Below, piece after piece: positions 17,059 to 24,823 of a stretch of DNA of 64,000 nucleotides. The position numbers and the translations under genes are program-made. Source of the stretch: Tropicibacter alexandrii (lineage in GTDB: Bacteria > Pseudomonadota > Alphaproteobacteria > Rhodobacterales > Rhodobacteraceae). The notes under the pieces were generated by a model, which searched no databases, was not told the origin of the DNA, and saw only the letters and a program-made list of their open reading frames with translations. The DNA is taken from NCBI RefSeq assembly GCF_003667315.2, contig NZ_RCTZ02000024.1:1-64000 (forward strand), in the 5' to 3' direction. How positions within the stretch are numbered: position 1 is the stretch's first letter; each line of letters opens with the position of its first letter.

Positions 17059-17883
17059 ATGCTGGATGCCGCCAAGACCGACGAGACCTTGTTGGAGGTC
17101 AACAATATCGAGGTGATCTACAATCACGTGATCCTCGTGCTGAAGGGCGTGAGCCTGTCCGTGAAGCAGGGCGGGATCACTGCGCTTCTGGGCGGCAATG
17201 GCGCGGGCAAGACCACGACGCTGAAGGCGATTTCCAACCTTTTGCATTCCGAGCGCGGCGAGGTGACCAAGGGCTCGATCGTCTACAAGGGCGAGCGGGT
17301 GCAGGATCTGGACCCGGCGGCGTTGGTGAAGCGCGGCGTCATTCAGGTGATGGAGGGGCGGCATTGCTTCGAGCACCTGACCGTCGAGGAAAACCTGCTG
17401 ACCGGAGCCTATACGCGGCGCGACGGCAAGGGCGCGGTCGCCGATGATCTGGAACTGGTCTATTCCTATTTCCCGCGGCTGAAAGAGCGGCGCAAATCGC
17501 AGGCGGGCTACACCTCGGGCGGGGAACAGCAGATGGTGGCCGTGGGGCGCGCGCTGATGTCACGGCCCGAGACGATCCTGCTGGATGAGCCCTCAATGGG
17601 TTTGGCGCCGCAGCTGGTCGAGCAGATCTTCGAGATCGTGAAGTCGATCAACGAGAATGAAGGTGTGTCCTTCCTGCTGGCCGAGCAGAACACCAATGTC
17701 GCCCTGCGCTATGCGCATTCTGGCTACATCCTGGAAAACGGTCGGGTGGTGATGGAGGGCTCTGCCAAAAGCCTGCGCGAGAACCCGGATGTGAAGGAAT
17801 TCTATCTCGGCATGTCGGACGAGGGGCGCAAGTCGTTCCGCGATGTGCGCTCCTATCGCCGCCGCAAGCGCTGGCTGGCCTGA
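17059..17883 (+). CDS. livF: Branched-chain-type ABC importer ATPase (LivF-like)
   Basis: 274 residues. Walker A is LLGGNGAGKTTTL, signature YTSGGEQQMVAVGRALM, Walker B ILLDEPSMGLAPQLV, and the H-loop region is replaced by LLAEQNT as in LivF proteins. The ATG at 17059 has AAGGGAG upstream; the frame open from 16999 is the translated dispersed repeat. The usual LivF length is about 235, and the N-terminal ~20 residues before LLEVNNIEV account for part of the excess. A small ORF follows immediately. Confidence 0.92.
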   Translation: MLDAAKTDETLLEVNNIEVIYNHVILVLKGVSLSVKQGGITALLGGNGAGKTTTLKAISNLLHSERGEVTKGSIVYKGERVQDLDPAALVKRGVIQVMEGRHCFEHLTVEENLLTGAYTRRDGKGAVADDLELVYSYFPRLKERRKSQAGYTSGGEQQMVAVGRALMSRPETILLDEPSMGLAPQLVEQIFEIVKSINENEGVSFLLAEQNTNVALRYAHSGYILENGRVVMEGSAKSLRENPDVKEFYLGMSDEGRKSFRDVRSYRRRKRWLA

Positions 17884-17884
17884 G

Positions 17885-18115
17885 ATGCTGTGCAATATCG
17901 TCGATCACCGCAAGCGACGCCACCGCTGGAAGAGCGTGGTGGTGATCGTCGAGGCCACCTGTCAGGACAATGGCGTGGCGGATGCGGATCAGGCGGCGGG
18001 CGATCCCGGCACCGTGCTGTGCGAGGAACGCAAGGGCCTGTCGCTGGCCGAGGCCGTGGCCTGGGCGCAGGGATTCGACATGGACGTGACACTATTCATT
18101 TATGATGGAGATTGA
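17885..18115 (+). CDS. Hypothetical protein (76 residues) after livF
   Basis: Starts 1 base after the livF stop region (ATG 17885) and ends 3 bases before the cupin gene, so it is placed as part of the operon. The product has a basic N-terminus (HRKRRHRW), a hydrophobic strand (KSVVVIVEATC), and an acidic C-terminal half ending in DVTLFIYDGD. No signal peptide or membrane helix is evident. I do not recognise a family. Confidence 0.6.
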   Translation: MLCNIVDHRKRRHRWKSVVVIVEATCQDNGVADADQAAGDPGTVLCEERKGLSLAEAVAWAQGFDMDVTLFIYDGD

Positions 18116-18118
18116 CCA

Positions 18119-18502
18119 ATGAAGACTTTGCTTTCCCTGATGGCCGCGAACTGTTTTGCCCTGCCGGTCTGGGCCGACGATCTCGTGACGCGGGACGTGC
18201 TGAACGAGCAGCCCCTGAGCGACGCGGATGACATGGTGGTCATCGTGTCCAAGCTGACGATAAAGCCCGGCGGGCGCATTCCGCTGCACACGCATCCGGG
18301 CGACGAACACGCGGTGATCCACCAAGGCGGCACGGCCTTGATGCCCAATGGCCAGCAAATGGCGATGGCGCCGGGCATGGCGATGTTCTTCAGCGCGGGC
18401 GATGTGCATGGCGGCGTCACCAACGAGGGCGACGCCGATATCGTGATCTACACGACCCACATCCTGAACGCGCTCGAACCGTTCCAGACCTTGGCGGAAT
18501 GA
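18119..18502 (+). CDS. Secreted small cupin-domain protein
   Basis: 127 residues. A signal peptide (MKTLLSLMAANCFALPVWA) is followed by a single beta-barrel cupin. The first metal motif appears as PLHTHPGDEHAVIHQG (two His and a Glu, then a further His) and the second as AGDVHGGVTNEGD. Periplasmic cupins of this size often bind a metal or small acid, but no reaction can be assigned. It is the last same-strand gene of the importer run before a convergent gene. Confidence 0.78.
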   Translation: MKTLLSLMAANCFALPVWADDLVTRDVLNEQPLSDADDMVVIVSKLTIKPGGRIPLHTHPGDEHAVIHQGGTALMPNGQQMAMAPGMAMFFSAGDVHGGVTNEGDADIVIYTTHILNALEPFQTLAE

Positions 18503-18519
18503 TCGGCGCGGCGCCCCTC

Positions 18520-19335
18520 TCAGGCCATCTGGGCCCGCATTTCTGCGATGCGCTCCAAGGCTTCGGCCTTGGTGTTGCGGATGTTCGGGCTGAAGTCCTG
18601 AGAGCTGGCGCGCGCCCTGATCTCGGCCTCGGTTTCCGAGCCGGGGGCGTAGCGGACCGACCCGAGGCTGTGGGCGAGGTTCAGTTTCTTGCCCCGGAAG
18701 GCGTATTGCACCCAAGCTGCGGGCAGGATCTGCGTGCCCTCGTAATCGATCAGGAAGAACCATTTGGTCCGTCCGGTGTCGCGGATGCGGTCCTCGATAT
18801 GGTCGTAGAAGTCGTTCACGTCGCGGGAATGGTGAAAGGTGAAATGCGAGAAATCGACATGCATGACACCTTCGACCGTGTCGAACGTGATGCGCCGGAC
18901 GAAATCGGCCTCGGCATAGTTCGGGTCGTGCAGGATGCGGGCGCGGCGTTTGCTCGGCAGGGCGTCCAGACGGGCCACCGCGTCGCAGCGATTGGTGAAG
19001 AGGTTGGGATCGAACCGCTCGGTCCGGGCGTCGCGCTGGATCTGGGCGGCGGTTTCCGGGCTGGCGTCGAACCGGACGGAGCCCATGGAATGGGCGTGGT
19101 TGAGGGTCTTGCCGCGATGGGCATAGGCGAACCATGCGCTGGCATCGATGCGGGTGCCGTTGAGGTTGACGAGAAAGAACCACAACTCCTCGCCGCTGGC
19201 GCGGATGCGGTCCTCGATCCGGTCGTAGAATGTGTGAACGGTGGCCGGGCTGTCGAAATGGAAGTCGGAGAAATCGGCCTCCATGATCTGACGGTCGGGG
19301 TCGAAACGGATACGCGGATCGTATGTGGCTGGCAT
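18520..19335 (-). CDS. Uncharacterised protein built from a tandemly duplicated domain
   Basis: 271 residues made of two ungapped 118-residue copies (residues 9-126 and 149-266) that I count as identical at 53 of 118 positions (45%), joined by a 22-residue linker. Shared blocks: DFS.F.F, FYD.IEDRIR..G, WFFL....GT.I...AW..YA.RGK.LN.AHS.GSVR, ET...I, F.PN. The pattern strand-helix-strand-strand loosely recalls SpoIIAA/STAS-like folds (speculative). There is no signal peptide. The start ATG has AGGAGG 5 bases upstream. It lies convergent with the cupin and divergent from the PaaK-like ligase. Function is unknown. Confidence 0.85.
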   Translation of the reverse strand: MPATYDPRIRFDPDRQIMEADFSDFHFDSPATVHTFYDRIEDRIRASGEELWFFLVNLNGTRIDASAWFAYAHRGKTLNHAHSMGSVRFDASPETAAQIQRDARTERFDPNLFTNRCDAVARLDALPSKRRARILHDPNYAEADFVRRITFDTVEGVMHVDFSHFTFHHSRDVNDFYDHIEDRIRDTGRTKWFFLIDYEGTQILPAAWVQYAFRGKKLNLAHSLGSVRYAPGSETEAEIRARASSQDFSPNIRNTKAEALERIAEMRAQMA

Positions 19336-19429
19336 GGGTCCTCCTCCTCAGGATTGAGTGAGGGTAACTGGGTACCGCAGACCGAACAATGTTCCAGATC
19401 AATGACGGACAAGAAAGACGGAGGGTGGC

Positions 19430-20602
19430 ATGAGCACCTATTACGACGCGCTTGAGACACGCTCACGGGATGAACGCGAGGCGGAGCAGCTCAAGGCGCT
19501 GAACGCGCAGCTGGCGCAGAACGGGATGGACCCGGTCGAACACCTTGCGGCGCTGGCCGCGCTGCCGGTGCTGCGCAAGTCCGACCTGTCGGCGCGACAG
19601 GCCGAGCGGCCGCCCTTTGGCGGGCTGCCGGTGTCGAACCTTGCGCATGTCTTCCAGAGCCCCGGCCCGATCTACGAGCCGGGCGGTGTCAGCCACGACT
19701 GGTGGCGCATGGGGCGGTTCCTGCATGCCTGCGGGATCGGGCAGGGGGACATCGTCCAGAACTGCTTTGGCTACCACCTGACGCCGGCGGGGATGATCTT
19801 CGAGAACGGCGCGCGCGCCGTGGGCGCGGCGGTGCTGCCCGCCGGCACCGGCCAGACCGAATTGCAGGCGCGCGCGGCGCGCGATATCGGCATCACGGCC
19901 TATGCGGGCACGCCGGATTATCTCAAGGTCATCCTTGAGAAGGCCGACGAGATGGGCTTCGAGCTGAAGATCACCCGCGCGGCGGTGGGCGGCGGGGCCT
20001 TGTTCCCGTCCCTGCGCCAATATTACGCGGACCGGGGCATCGCCTGCCTGCAATGTTATGCCACTGCCGATCTGGGCAACATCGCCTACGAATCCCCCGC
20101 GCAGGAGGGCATGATCCTCGATGAAGGGGTGATCGTCGAGATCGTCACTCCGGGTACCGGCGATCCTGTCGCGCCGGGCGAGGTGGGTGAGGTCGTCGTG
20201 ACCACGCTGAACCCCGATTACCCGCTGATCCGCTTTGCGACCGGCGATCTGTCCGCCGTTCTGCCCGGTGAATCGCCCTGTGGGCGCACCAATACCCGCA
20301 TCAAGGGCTGGATGGGCCGCGCCGATCAGACCACCAAGATCAAGGGCATGTTCGTCCGCCCCGAGCAGGTCGCGCAGCTTGTGGCCAAGCATTCCGAAAT
20401 CGCCCGCGCTCGCGTCGTCGCCTCGCGCGAGGGCGAGATGGACGTGATGACCGTCCGAATCGAGACCGAGGGCGCGGATGCAGCGGCCTACGAAGGAACC
20501 GTTGCCGACGTGCTCAAGCTCAAGGGCAAGGTCGAGCTGGTGCCGATCGGCGGATTGCCGCGCGACGGGCTGGTGATCGAGGATCAGCGCAGCTACGACT
20601 GA
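19430..20602 (+). CDS. PaaK-like phenylacetate-CoA ligase family protein
   Basis: AMP-forming ligase of the phenylacetate-CoA ligase type, 390 residues (short relative to PaaK at ~430). Typical segments: QNCFGYHLTPAGMIFENGARAVGAAVLPAGTGQTE, TAYAGTPDYLK, GGGALFPSLRQYY, CYATADLGNIAYES, and PLIRFATGDLSA with the C-terminal hinge lysine region GWMGRADQTTKIKGMFVRPEQ. The family activates aryl or alkyl acids to CoA thioesters. With the acyl-CoA synthetase at 10108 it brackets the importer, suggesting activation of the imported acid. Confidence 0.88.
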   Translation: MSTYYDALETRSRDEREAEQLKALNAQLAQNGMDPVEHLAALAALPVLRKSDLSARQAERPPFGGLPVSNLAHVFQSPGPIYEPGGVSHDWWRMGRFLHACGIGQGDIVQNCFGYHLTPAGMIFENGARAVGAAVLPAGTGQTELQARAARDIGITAYAGTPDYLKVILEKADEMGFELKITRAAVGGGALFPSLRQYYADRGIACLQCYATADLGNIAYESPAQEGMILDEGVIVEIVTPGTGDPVAPGEVGEVVVTTLNPDYPLIRFATGDLSAVLPGESPCGRTNTRIKGWMGRADQTTKIKGMFVRPEQVAQLVAKHSEIARARVVASREGEMDVMTVRIETEGADAAAYEGTVADVLKLKGKVELVPIGGLPRDGLVIEDQRSYD

Positions 20603-20612
20603 CATTCTTCCT

Positions 20613-20653
20613 TGCCCGACAGGCCTCTGGCGATAGGCTTGTCGGGCAGGAGG
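20613..20653 (+). promoter_or_regulatory. Long hairpin abutting the ribosome binding site of the caspase-like gene
   Basis: TGCCCGACAGGCCT pairs with AGGCTTGTCGGGCA (13 of 14) around an 8-base loop; the last base of the right arm is the first base of AGGAGG (20648-20653), the binding site for the ATG at 20661. It could be a terminator for the ligase gene or a structure affecting translation initiation. Confidence 0.5.
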
Positions 20654-20660
20654 ATTGGTC

Positions 20661-22340
20661 ATGCGTATATTTCCAGCGATTTTAGCAGCCTTGTGGTCGT
20701 CCGGCGCATTCGCGGCGGGTGATGCGCTGGTGATCGGCAATAGCCGGTACGGCGCCTTCGATACGCTGTTCGGCGCGACGCGGGTCGAGGCCTCGGCCGA
20801 GGCGATGCGCGAACAGGGCTTCGACGTGGCGGCGGTGCAGGATGCGGACGCGGTCGAGATGCGTTCGGCTTTTGCGGATTTCGTCCGGGCCCTCGAAGGT
20901 GATGACGGCCCGGTCGTGGTGATCCTTGCGGGGGCCTTTCTGCATGGGCCGGGCGGGGCGTACCTGTTGCCGGTCACGCAGGGCACGGGCGGCAACGAGG
21001 CGCTGGCCCTGACCGAAGGCTTTCCGATCGACGCGGTGCTGGCGGTTCTGGCGCGTTACCCGGGCCGGGCGCTGCTGGTGCTGGGCGAAACGGCGGCGGA
21101 ACCCGAGGGGGGGCTGTACCTGACACCGGGGCCGGGCGCGCTGGACGTGCCGCAGGGCGTAACGGTGCTGCGCGGGCCTGCGGCAGACGTGGCGCGCTTT
21201 GCCACGCGCGAGCTGATGCGCCCGGGGCGCGACTTGCCCCGGCAGGCCACGCGCTACGAACTGGAACTGATGGGCTACGCACCCGAGGGATTCGTGCTGC
21301 TGCGCGAGGAAGACGTGGGGGCGCGCGTAGACCCGGACCCGGCACCGGAGCCAGATCCCGAGCCGGTCGTGGATGAGGCCGGGGACAACGCCGCGTGGAC
21401 ACTGGCCCAAGCCGGCGATTCGGCAGAGGCCTACCGCACCTATCTTCAGAAATATCCCGACGGTCTGCACTCGGCGGCGGCGCGGCAAAGGTTGGCGGCC
21501 ATCGAGGATGAACCCTTTTACGCCGAGCGCAGGGCCGAGGAACGCCTGAACCTGACCCGCGACCAGCGGCGCGAGATCCAGCGCGACCTGTCCCTGCTGG
21601 GCTACAACACCCGCGGGATCGACGGGATCTTTGGGCCGGGCACCCGCTCGGCGATCCGCAGCTGGCAGGAGCGCGCGCGCGAGCCGCAATCTGGCTACCT
21701 CTCTGCCGCGCAAATCGCCCGGCTGGACGCGCAGGCGGCCCGCCGGGCGGCCGAGCTTGAGGAAGAGGCGCGGCGCAAGCAGGCCGAACAGGAGGCCGCC
21801 GACCGGGCCTTCTGGTCGGAGGTCGAGGCGCAGGGCGATGAGGCGTCCCTGCGCGCCTACCTCGATCGCTATCCCGAGGGAATATTCGCCGAGGATGCGC
21901 AGGCGCTCTTGGATCAGATCGACCAGCGCCGCGCCGATCAGGCGGCGCTTCAGGACCGGCGGGACTGGGACGAAGCGCAGGAGGATGGGTCGGTCGAGGC
22001 TTACCGCGCCTATCTGTCGAAATGGCCCAGCGGCGCCTTTTCCAACGAGGCGGAAGCGCGAATCCGGCGCTTGCAGCGCGAGGCCGAGCAGGACAGCGCG
22101 GCGGTCCGCGCCAAGGCCGAGGAGGACGGGCTGAACCTGAACCCGGTGGCGCGGAGGCTGGCCGAGGCGCGTTTGTCGCAGCTTGGGCTGAACCCGGGCA
22201 ACGTGGATGGCAGTTTCGACCGGGACACGCGCCGGGCCATCCGCAAGTACCAGGAAACGCGCGGGCTGCGTGTGTCGGGCTATCTGGATGAGCAGACCGT
22301 GGTTCGGTTGCTGGCGGATGGCGTGCTTGGCGGGCGGTGA
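20661..22340 (+). CDS. Secreted degenerate caspase-like (pseudo-C14) protein with peptidoglycan-binding domains
   Basis: 559 residues. Signal peptide 1-19; caspase-like p20 fold ~20-200; acidic Pro-rich linker (~221-240); two PG_binding_1 domains (~304-336 and ~499-531, each with the DG.F...TR.AIR..Q pattern); and three copies of a W....G....YR.YL..YP.G motif near residues 247, 385 and 436. In active relatives the AGHG histidine and DAC cysteine are catalytic; here the aligned positions read AGAF (A92) and GET (T144). So it is probably not a protease but a scaffold or wall-binding protein in the periplasm. The ATG at 20661 has AGGAGG 7 bases upstream. Confidence 0.82.
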   Translation: MRIFPAILAALWSSGAFAAGDALVIGNSRYGAFDTLFGATRVEASAEAMREQGFDVAAVQDADAVEMRSAFADFVRALEGDDGPVVVILAGAFLHGPGGAYLLPVTQGTGGNEALALTEGFPIDAVLAVLARYPGRALLVLGETAAEPEGGLYLTPGPGALDVPQGVTVLRGPAADVARFATRELMRPGRDLPRQATRYELELMGYAPEGFVLLREEDVGARVDPDPAPEPDPEPVVDEAGDNAAWTLAQAGDSAEAYRTYLQKYPDGLHSAAARQRLAAIEDEPFYAERRAEERLNLTRDQRREIQRDLSLLGYNTRGIDGIFGPGTRSAIRSWQERAREPQSGYLSAAQIARLDAQAARRAAELEEEARRKQAEQEAADRAFWSEVEAQGDEASLRAYLDRYPEGIFAEDAQALLDQIDQRRADQAALQDRRDWDEAQEDGSVEAYRAYLSKWPSGAFSNEAEARIRRLQREAEQDSAAVRAKAEEDGLNLNPVARRLAEARLSQLGLNPGNVDGSFDRDTRRAIRKYQETRGLRVSGYLDEQTVVRLLADGVLGGR

Positions 22341-22346
22341 GATCGG

Positions 22347-22372
22347 GTAGGATGGGTGATCACCCATCCTAC
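22347..22372. repeat. 26-bp perfect palindrome, copy 2
   Basis: Identical 13-base half GTAGGATGGGTGA and its complement, 6 bases after the stop of the caspase-like gene and followed by TTT. It faces the rpmJ terminator from the other side. Confidence 0.9.
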
Positions 22373-22385
22373 TTTCAGGAGCTTT

Positions 22386-22419
22386 GAAACGAAAAAGGCC
22401 GCGTCCCGAAGGCGCGGCC
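22386..22419 (-). terminator. Intrinsic terminator of rpmJ
   Basis: On the minus strand GGCCGCGC...GCGGCC forms a 7-8 bp stem with a short loop, followed by TTTTTCGTTTC. It lies about 25 bases beyond the rpmJ stop. Confidence 0.85.
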
Positions 22420-22443
22420 ATTTCCCGTGTGAACTGTCCGATC

Positions 22444-22569
22444 TCAGCCCTGACGGGCCTTGAACCGGCGCTGCGTCTTGTTGATCACGTAAACGCGGCC
22501 CTTGCGGCGCACAACGCGGCAGTCGCGATGGCGCTTTTTGAGCGAGCGGAGCGAGTTTGCAACCTTCAT
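22444..22569 (-). CDS. rpmJ: 50S ribosomal protein L36, zinc-free (YkgO) type
   Basis: 41 residues beginning [20 protein letters not shown] and ending FKARQG. It is very basic and has one cysteine only, so it belongs to the zinc-independent L36 form rather than the four-ligand zinc form. L36 is the smallest protein of the large subunit. The open frame extends upstream, but ATG 22569 with GGGGAAAAGACC before it is the clear start. It has its own strong terminator and stands alone next to tRNA-Val. Confidence 0.95.
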   Translation of the reverse strand: MKVANSLRSLKKRHRDCRVVRRKGRVYVINKTQRRFKARQG

Positions 22570-22668
22570 GGTCTTTTCCCCTTTCGCGGCGCGCGAGCGC
22601 CATTGTTGCGGCCAATACCCTGCAATCGGTTCCAGCAAATGCCCGAACCGTGCAGGGCGATGAATTCA

Positions 22669-22743
22669 TGGTGGGCGATACTGGGATCGAACCAGTGACC
22701 CCTTCGATGTCAACGAAGTGCTCTACCGCTGAGCTAATCACCC
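22669..22743 (-). tRNA. tRNA-Val (anticodon GAC)
   Basis: Complete cloverleaf on the minus strand. Acceptor GGGTGAT pairs with ATCGCCC (one G:U), the D-arm is TTAGCTCAGCGGTAGAGC, and the anticodon stem CTTCG/CGAAG encloses TTGACAT. The T-arm GGTTCGATCCC is present. CCA is encoded (22669-22671). It reads GUC/GUU valine codons. It is a potential integration target, but no integrase or attachment duplicate is visible beside it. Confidence 0.97.
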
Positions 22744-22896
22744 TATGTCCGCCGCGTCGACCCTTGCCCCTTCCGAAGAAGAGGCGCGGAATGTTCCGCG
22801 CCGGTGGAGGGGTCTATAAAAGGAGTCCTGACCGGGATCAAGGGGCTTTTGGCAGCTTATCTTTTCGGGCTATCATTTTTTCCGAAGGAGCCCCGG

Positions 22897-23760
22897 ATGC
22901 CGCGATTTGCCTACCATCTTCATTTGCCGGACAAGCTGCGCTCGCGGGTTGTCTTTGCCTCGCCGCATTCCGGTCGGGATTACCCGGAAAGCTTCCTTGC
23001 GACCACGATTCTCGATGAGCGGACCATCCGCAGCAGCGAAGATGCCTATGTGGACAAGCTTTTCGACTGTGCGCCGCAACATGGCGCGCCTTTGCTGCGA
23101 GCCGGCGCGCCACGCGCTTATCTCGATCTGAACCGCTCCTGCGACGAGCTTGACCCGGCGTTGATCGTCGGTGTGCGCAAGGCGGGCCACAATCCGCGCG
23201 TGGCCTCGGGGCTGGGCGTCGTGCCGCGTGTCGTGGCACAAGGGCGGGCCATCTATCGCGGCAAGCTGACCCGGGCGCAGGCCGATGCGCGAATCGCGCG
23301 GATCTGGCGGCCCTATCATCAGAAGCTGGCCGAATTGCTGGATCGGGCGCGCAGCAGCTTTGGCGAGGCGATCCTGATCGACTGCCATTCCATGCCGCAC
23401 GAGGCGCTGGAGACGACGATTCGCAATGGCGCGGCCCGACCCGAGATCGTGATCGGCGACCGCTTCGGGGCGTCGGCCTCGTCGGATTACGTGGAACAGG
23501 TCGAGGCGGCCTTTGCGGCGGCAGGGTTCCGGGTGGCGCGCAATGCGCCTTTTGCCGGGGCCTATACGACGCAGCATTACGGGCGGCCGTCGCGTGGCCA
23601 GCACGCGATTCAGATCGAGATCGACCGGGCGCTGTATATGGACGAGGTGGCGATCAGCCCGCGCGCGGATTTCGGCGCTTTCCGCGAGGTCTTGGCGGGC
23701 GTCGTGGCCGAATTGGCGGGTTTGGGCGATGCGGGCGAGGTGCGGCTGGCGGCGGAATAG
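22897..23760 (+). CDS. N-formylglutamate amidohydrolase family protein
   Basis: 287 residues. FASPHSGRDYPE near the N-terminus, LDLNRSCDELD, ILIDCHSMPH and GRPSRGQHAIQIEIDRALYM are the conserved segments of the HutG/FGase family, which carries a zinc-dependent amidohydrolase site. The family releases glutamate and formate from N-formylglutamate in histidine breakdown or acts on related N-acyl compounds. No other hut gene is present nearby, so the substrate is uncertain. The ATG at 22897 has GAAGGAG 6 bases upstream. It is convergent with lpxK. Confidence 0.88.
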   Translation: MPRFAYHLHLPDKLRSRVVFASPHSGRDYPESFLATTILDERTIRSSEDAYVDKLFDCAPQHGAPLLRAGAPRAYLDLNRSCDELDPALIVGVRKAGHNPRVASGLGVVPRVVAQGRAIYRGKLTRAQADARIARIWRPYHQKLAELLDRARSSFGEAILIDCHSMPHEALETTIRNGAARPEIVIGDRFGASASSDYVEQVEAAFAAAGFRVARNAPFAGAYTTQHYGRPSRGQHAIQIEIDRALYMDEVAISPRADFGAFREVLAGVVAELAGLGDAGEVRLAAE

Positions 23761-23778
23761 GCGCGTCTGTGCCCTGCT

Positions 23779-23814
23779 CGGGGGGGCGGCCCACCCGCCC
23801 ACCCCCGCCCCCCG
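23779..23814. terminator. GC-rich hairpin between convergent amidohydrolase and lpxK genes
   Basis: A run CGGGGGGGCGG pairs with CCGCCCCCCG across about 15 bases, located between two gene 3' ends (18 bases after one stop, just before the other). Likely a shared bidirectional terminator, though with no T tract. Confidence 0.5.
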
Positions 23815-23815
23815 A

Positions 23816-24823
23816 TCAGCGCCCAGACGCGCCTTGGAGCAGCTGATCGAGGGCTGCGTCCAGCGCAGTCGTGTCGGCGATGTCGAGGCGGACCGGCAGG
23901 GTCAGCACCTTCATCCGGAAATCCGCTGGCAGGCGGACGGCGTCCTTTTCGGTGGTCACCAGTTGCGCGCCGATCAACGCGGCCTCGGTTTCGAGGCGCT
24001 TCATCAGGGCGGCGGTGAGCGGTTGGTGATCCTCCAGCGCCTCGCCGCGTTTCAGGTCTGCGCCGAGGGATTTCAGCGTGGCAAAGAACTTCTCGGGATG
24101 GCCAATCCCAGCAAAGGCGAGCGTCGGCAGGCCGTTCCAGTCCATCCCGGTTTGCAGGGGTTTCAGCTGGCCAGTCAGATGCGGGACCGCGATCTGCGCG
24201 CCCCATTGGTCGCGGAACCGGACCTGCGCCGCATCGGGGCCGATGGACAGCAGCAGGTCGGCCCTTGCGAGGCCGGTTGCGACGGGTTCGCGCAGCGGCC
24301 CGGCGGGCAGACAGCGGCCATTGCCGAAGCCCGCGACGGCATCGACGCAGATCAGCGAGAGGTCCTTGTGCACCTGCGGGTTCTGGAAGCCGTCATCCAG
24401 CAGGATGACTTGTGCGCCAGCGTCCTGTGCGGCGCGCGCCCCTGCGGCGCGGTCCCGGGCCACCCATGTCCGGGTGAAGGCCGCCAGCAGCAAAGGCTCG
24501 TCGCCGGTCTGCGCGGCGGTATGCGCGCGCGGATCGACCTCCACCGGGCCGGGCAGGCTGCCGCCATAGCCCCGGCTGACCACATGGGCGGTCACCCCGC
24601 GCGCGGCGAGGTGTTGGATCAGGGCGATGGTCGTCGGCGTCTTGCCCGTGCCGCCTGCATTGATGTTGCCGATGCAGATCACCGGCACATCGGCGGTGAA
24701 ATCCGGCGCGCGCGCCACCCGCCGGGCCGTGGCCCGGGCGGTCAGCGCCGCAAGGGGGCCCAACAGCCGCGCCTGCCAGCCGGGCGCCTCGGGCGGGGTG
24801 GACCAAAAGCGCGGCGGGCGCAT
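23816..24823 (-). CDS. lpxK: Tetraacyldisaccharide 4'-kinase
   Basis: 335 residues. Phosphorylates the 4' position of the lipid A precursor at the inner membrane. The nucleotide site [15 protein letters not shown], the [14 protein letters not shown] segment, DEPLLLA and [23 protein letters not shown] are LpxK hallmarks. Its start overlaps the waaA stop, and the pair forms the distal end of a lipid A/Kdo operon. An N-terminal hydrophobic segment ([10 protein letters not shown]) would anchor it to the membrane. Confidence 0.96.
   Translation of the reverse strand: MRPPRFWSTPPEAPGWQARLLGPLAALTARATARRVARAPDFTADVPVICIGNINAGGTGKTPTTIALIQHLAARGVTAHVVSRGYGGSLPGPVEVDPRAHTAAQTGDEPLLLAAFTRTWVARDRAAGARAAQDAGAQVILLDDGFQNPQVHKDLSLICVDAVAGFGNGRCLPAGPLREPVATGLARADLLLSIGPDAAQVRFRDQWGAQIAVPHLTGQLKPLQTGMDWNGLPTLAFAGIGHPEKFFATLKSLGADLKRGEALEDHQPLTAALMKRLETEAALIGAQLVTTEKDAVRLPADFRMKVLTLPVRLDIADTTALDAALDQLLQGASGR

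Noticed and set aside
22669-22743. tRNA-Val considered as a genomic-island attachment site
   Set aside because: No integrase, no direct repeat of the tRNA end and ordinary genes on both sides.
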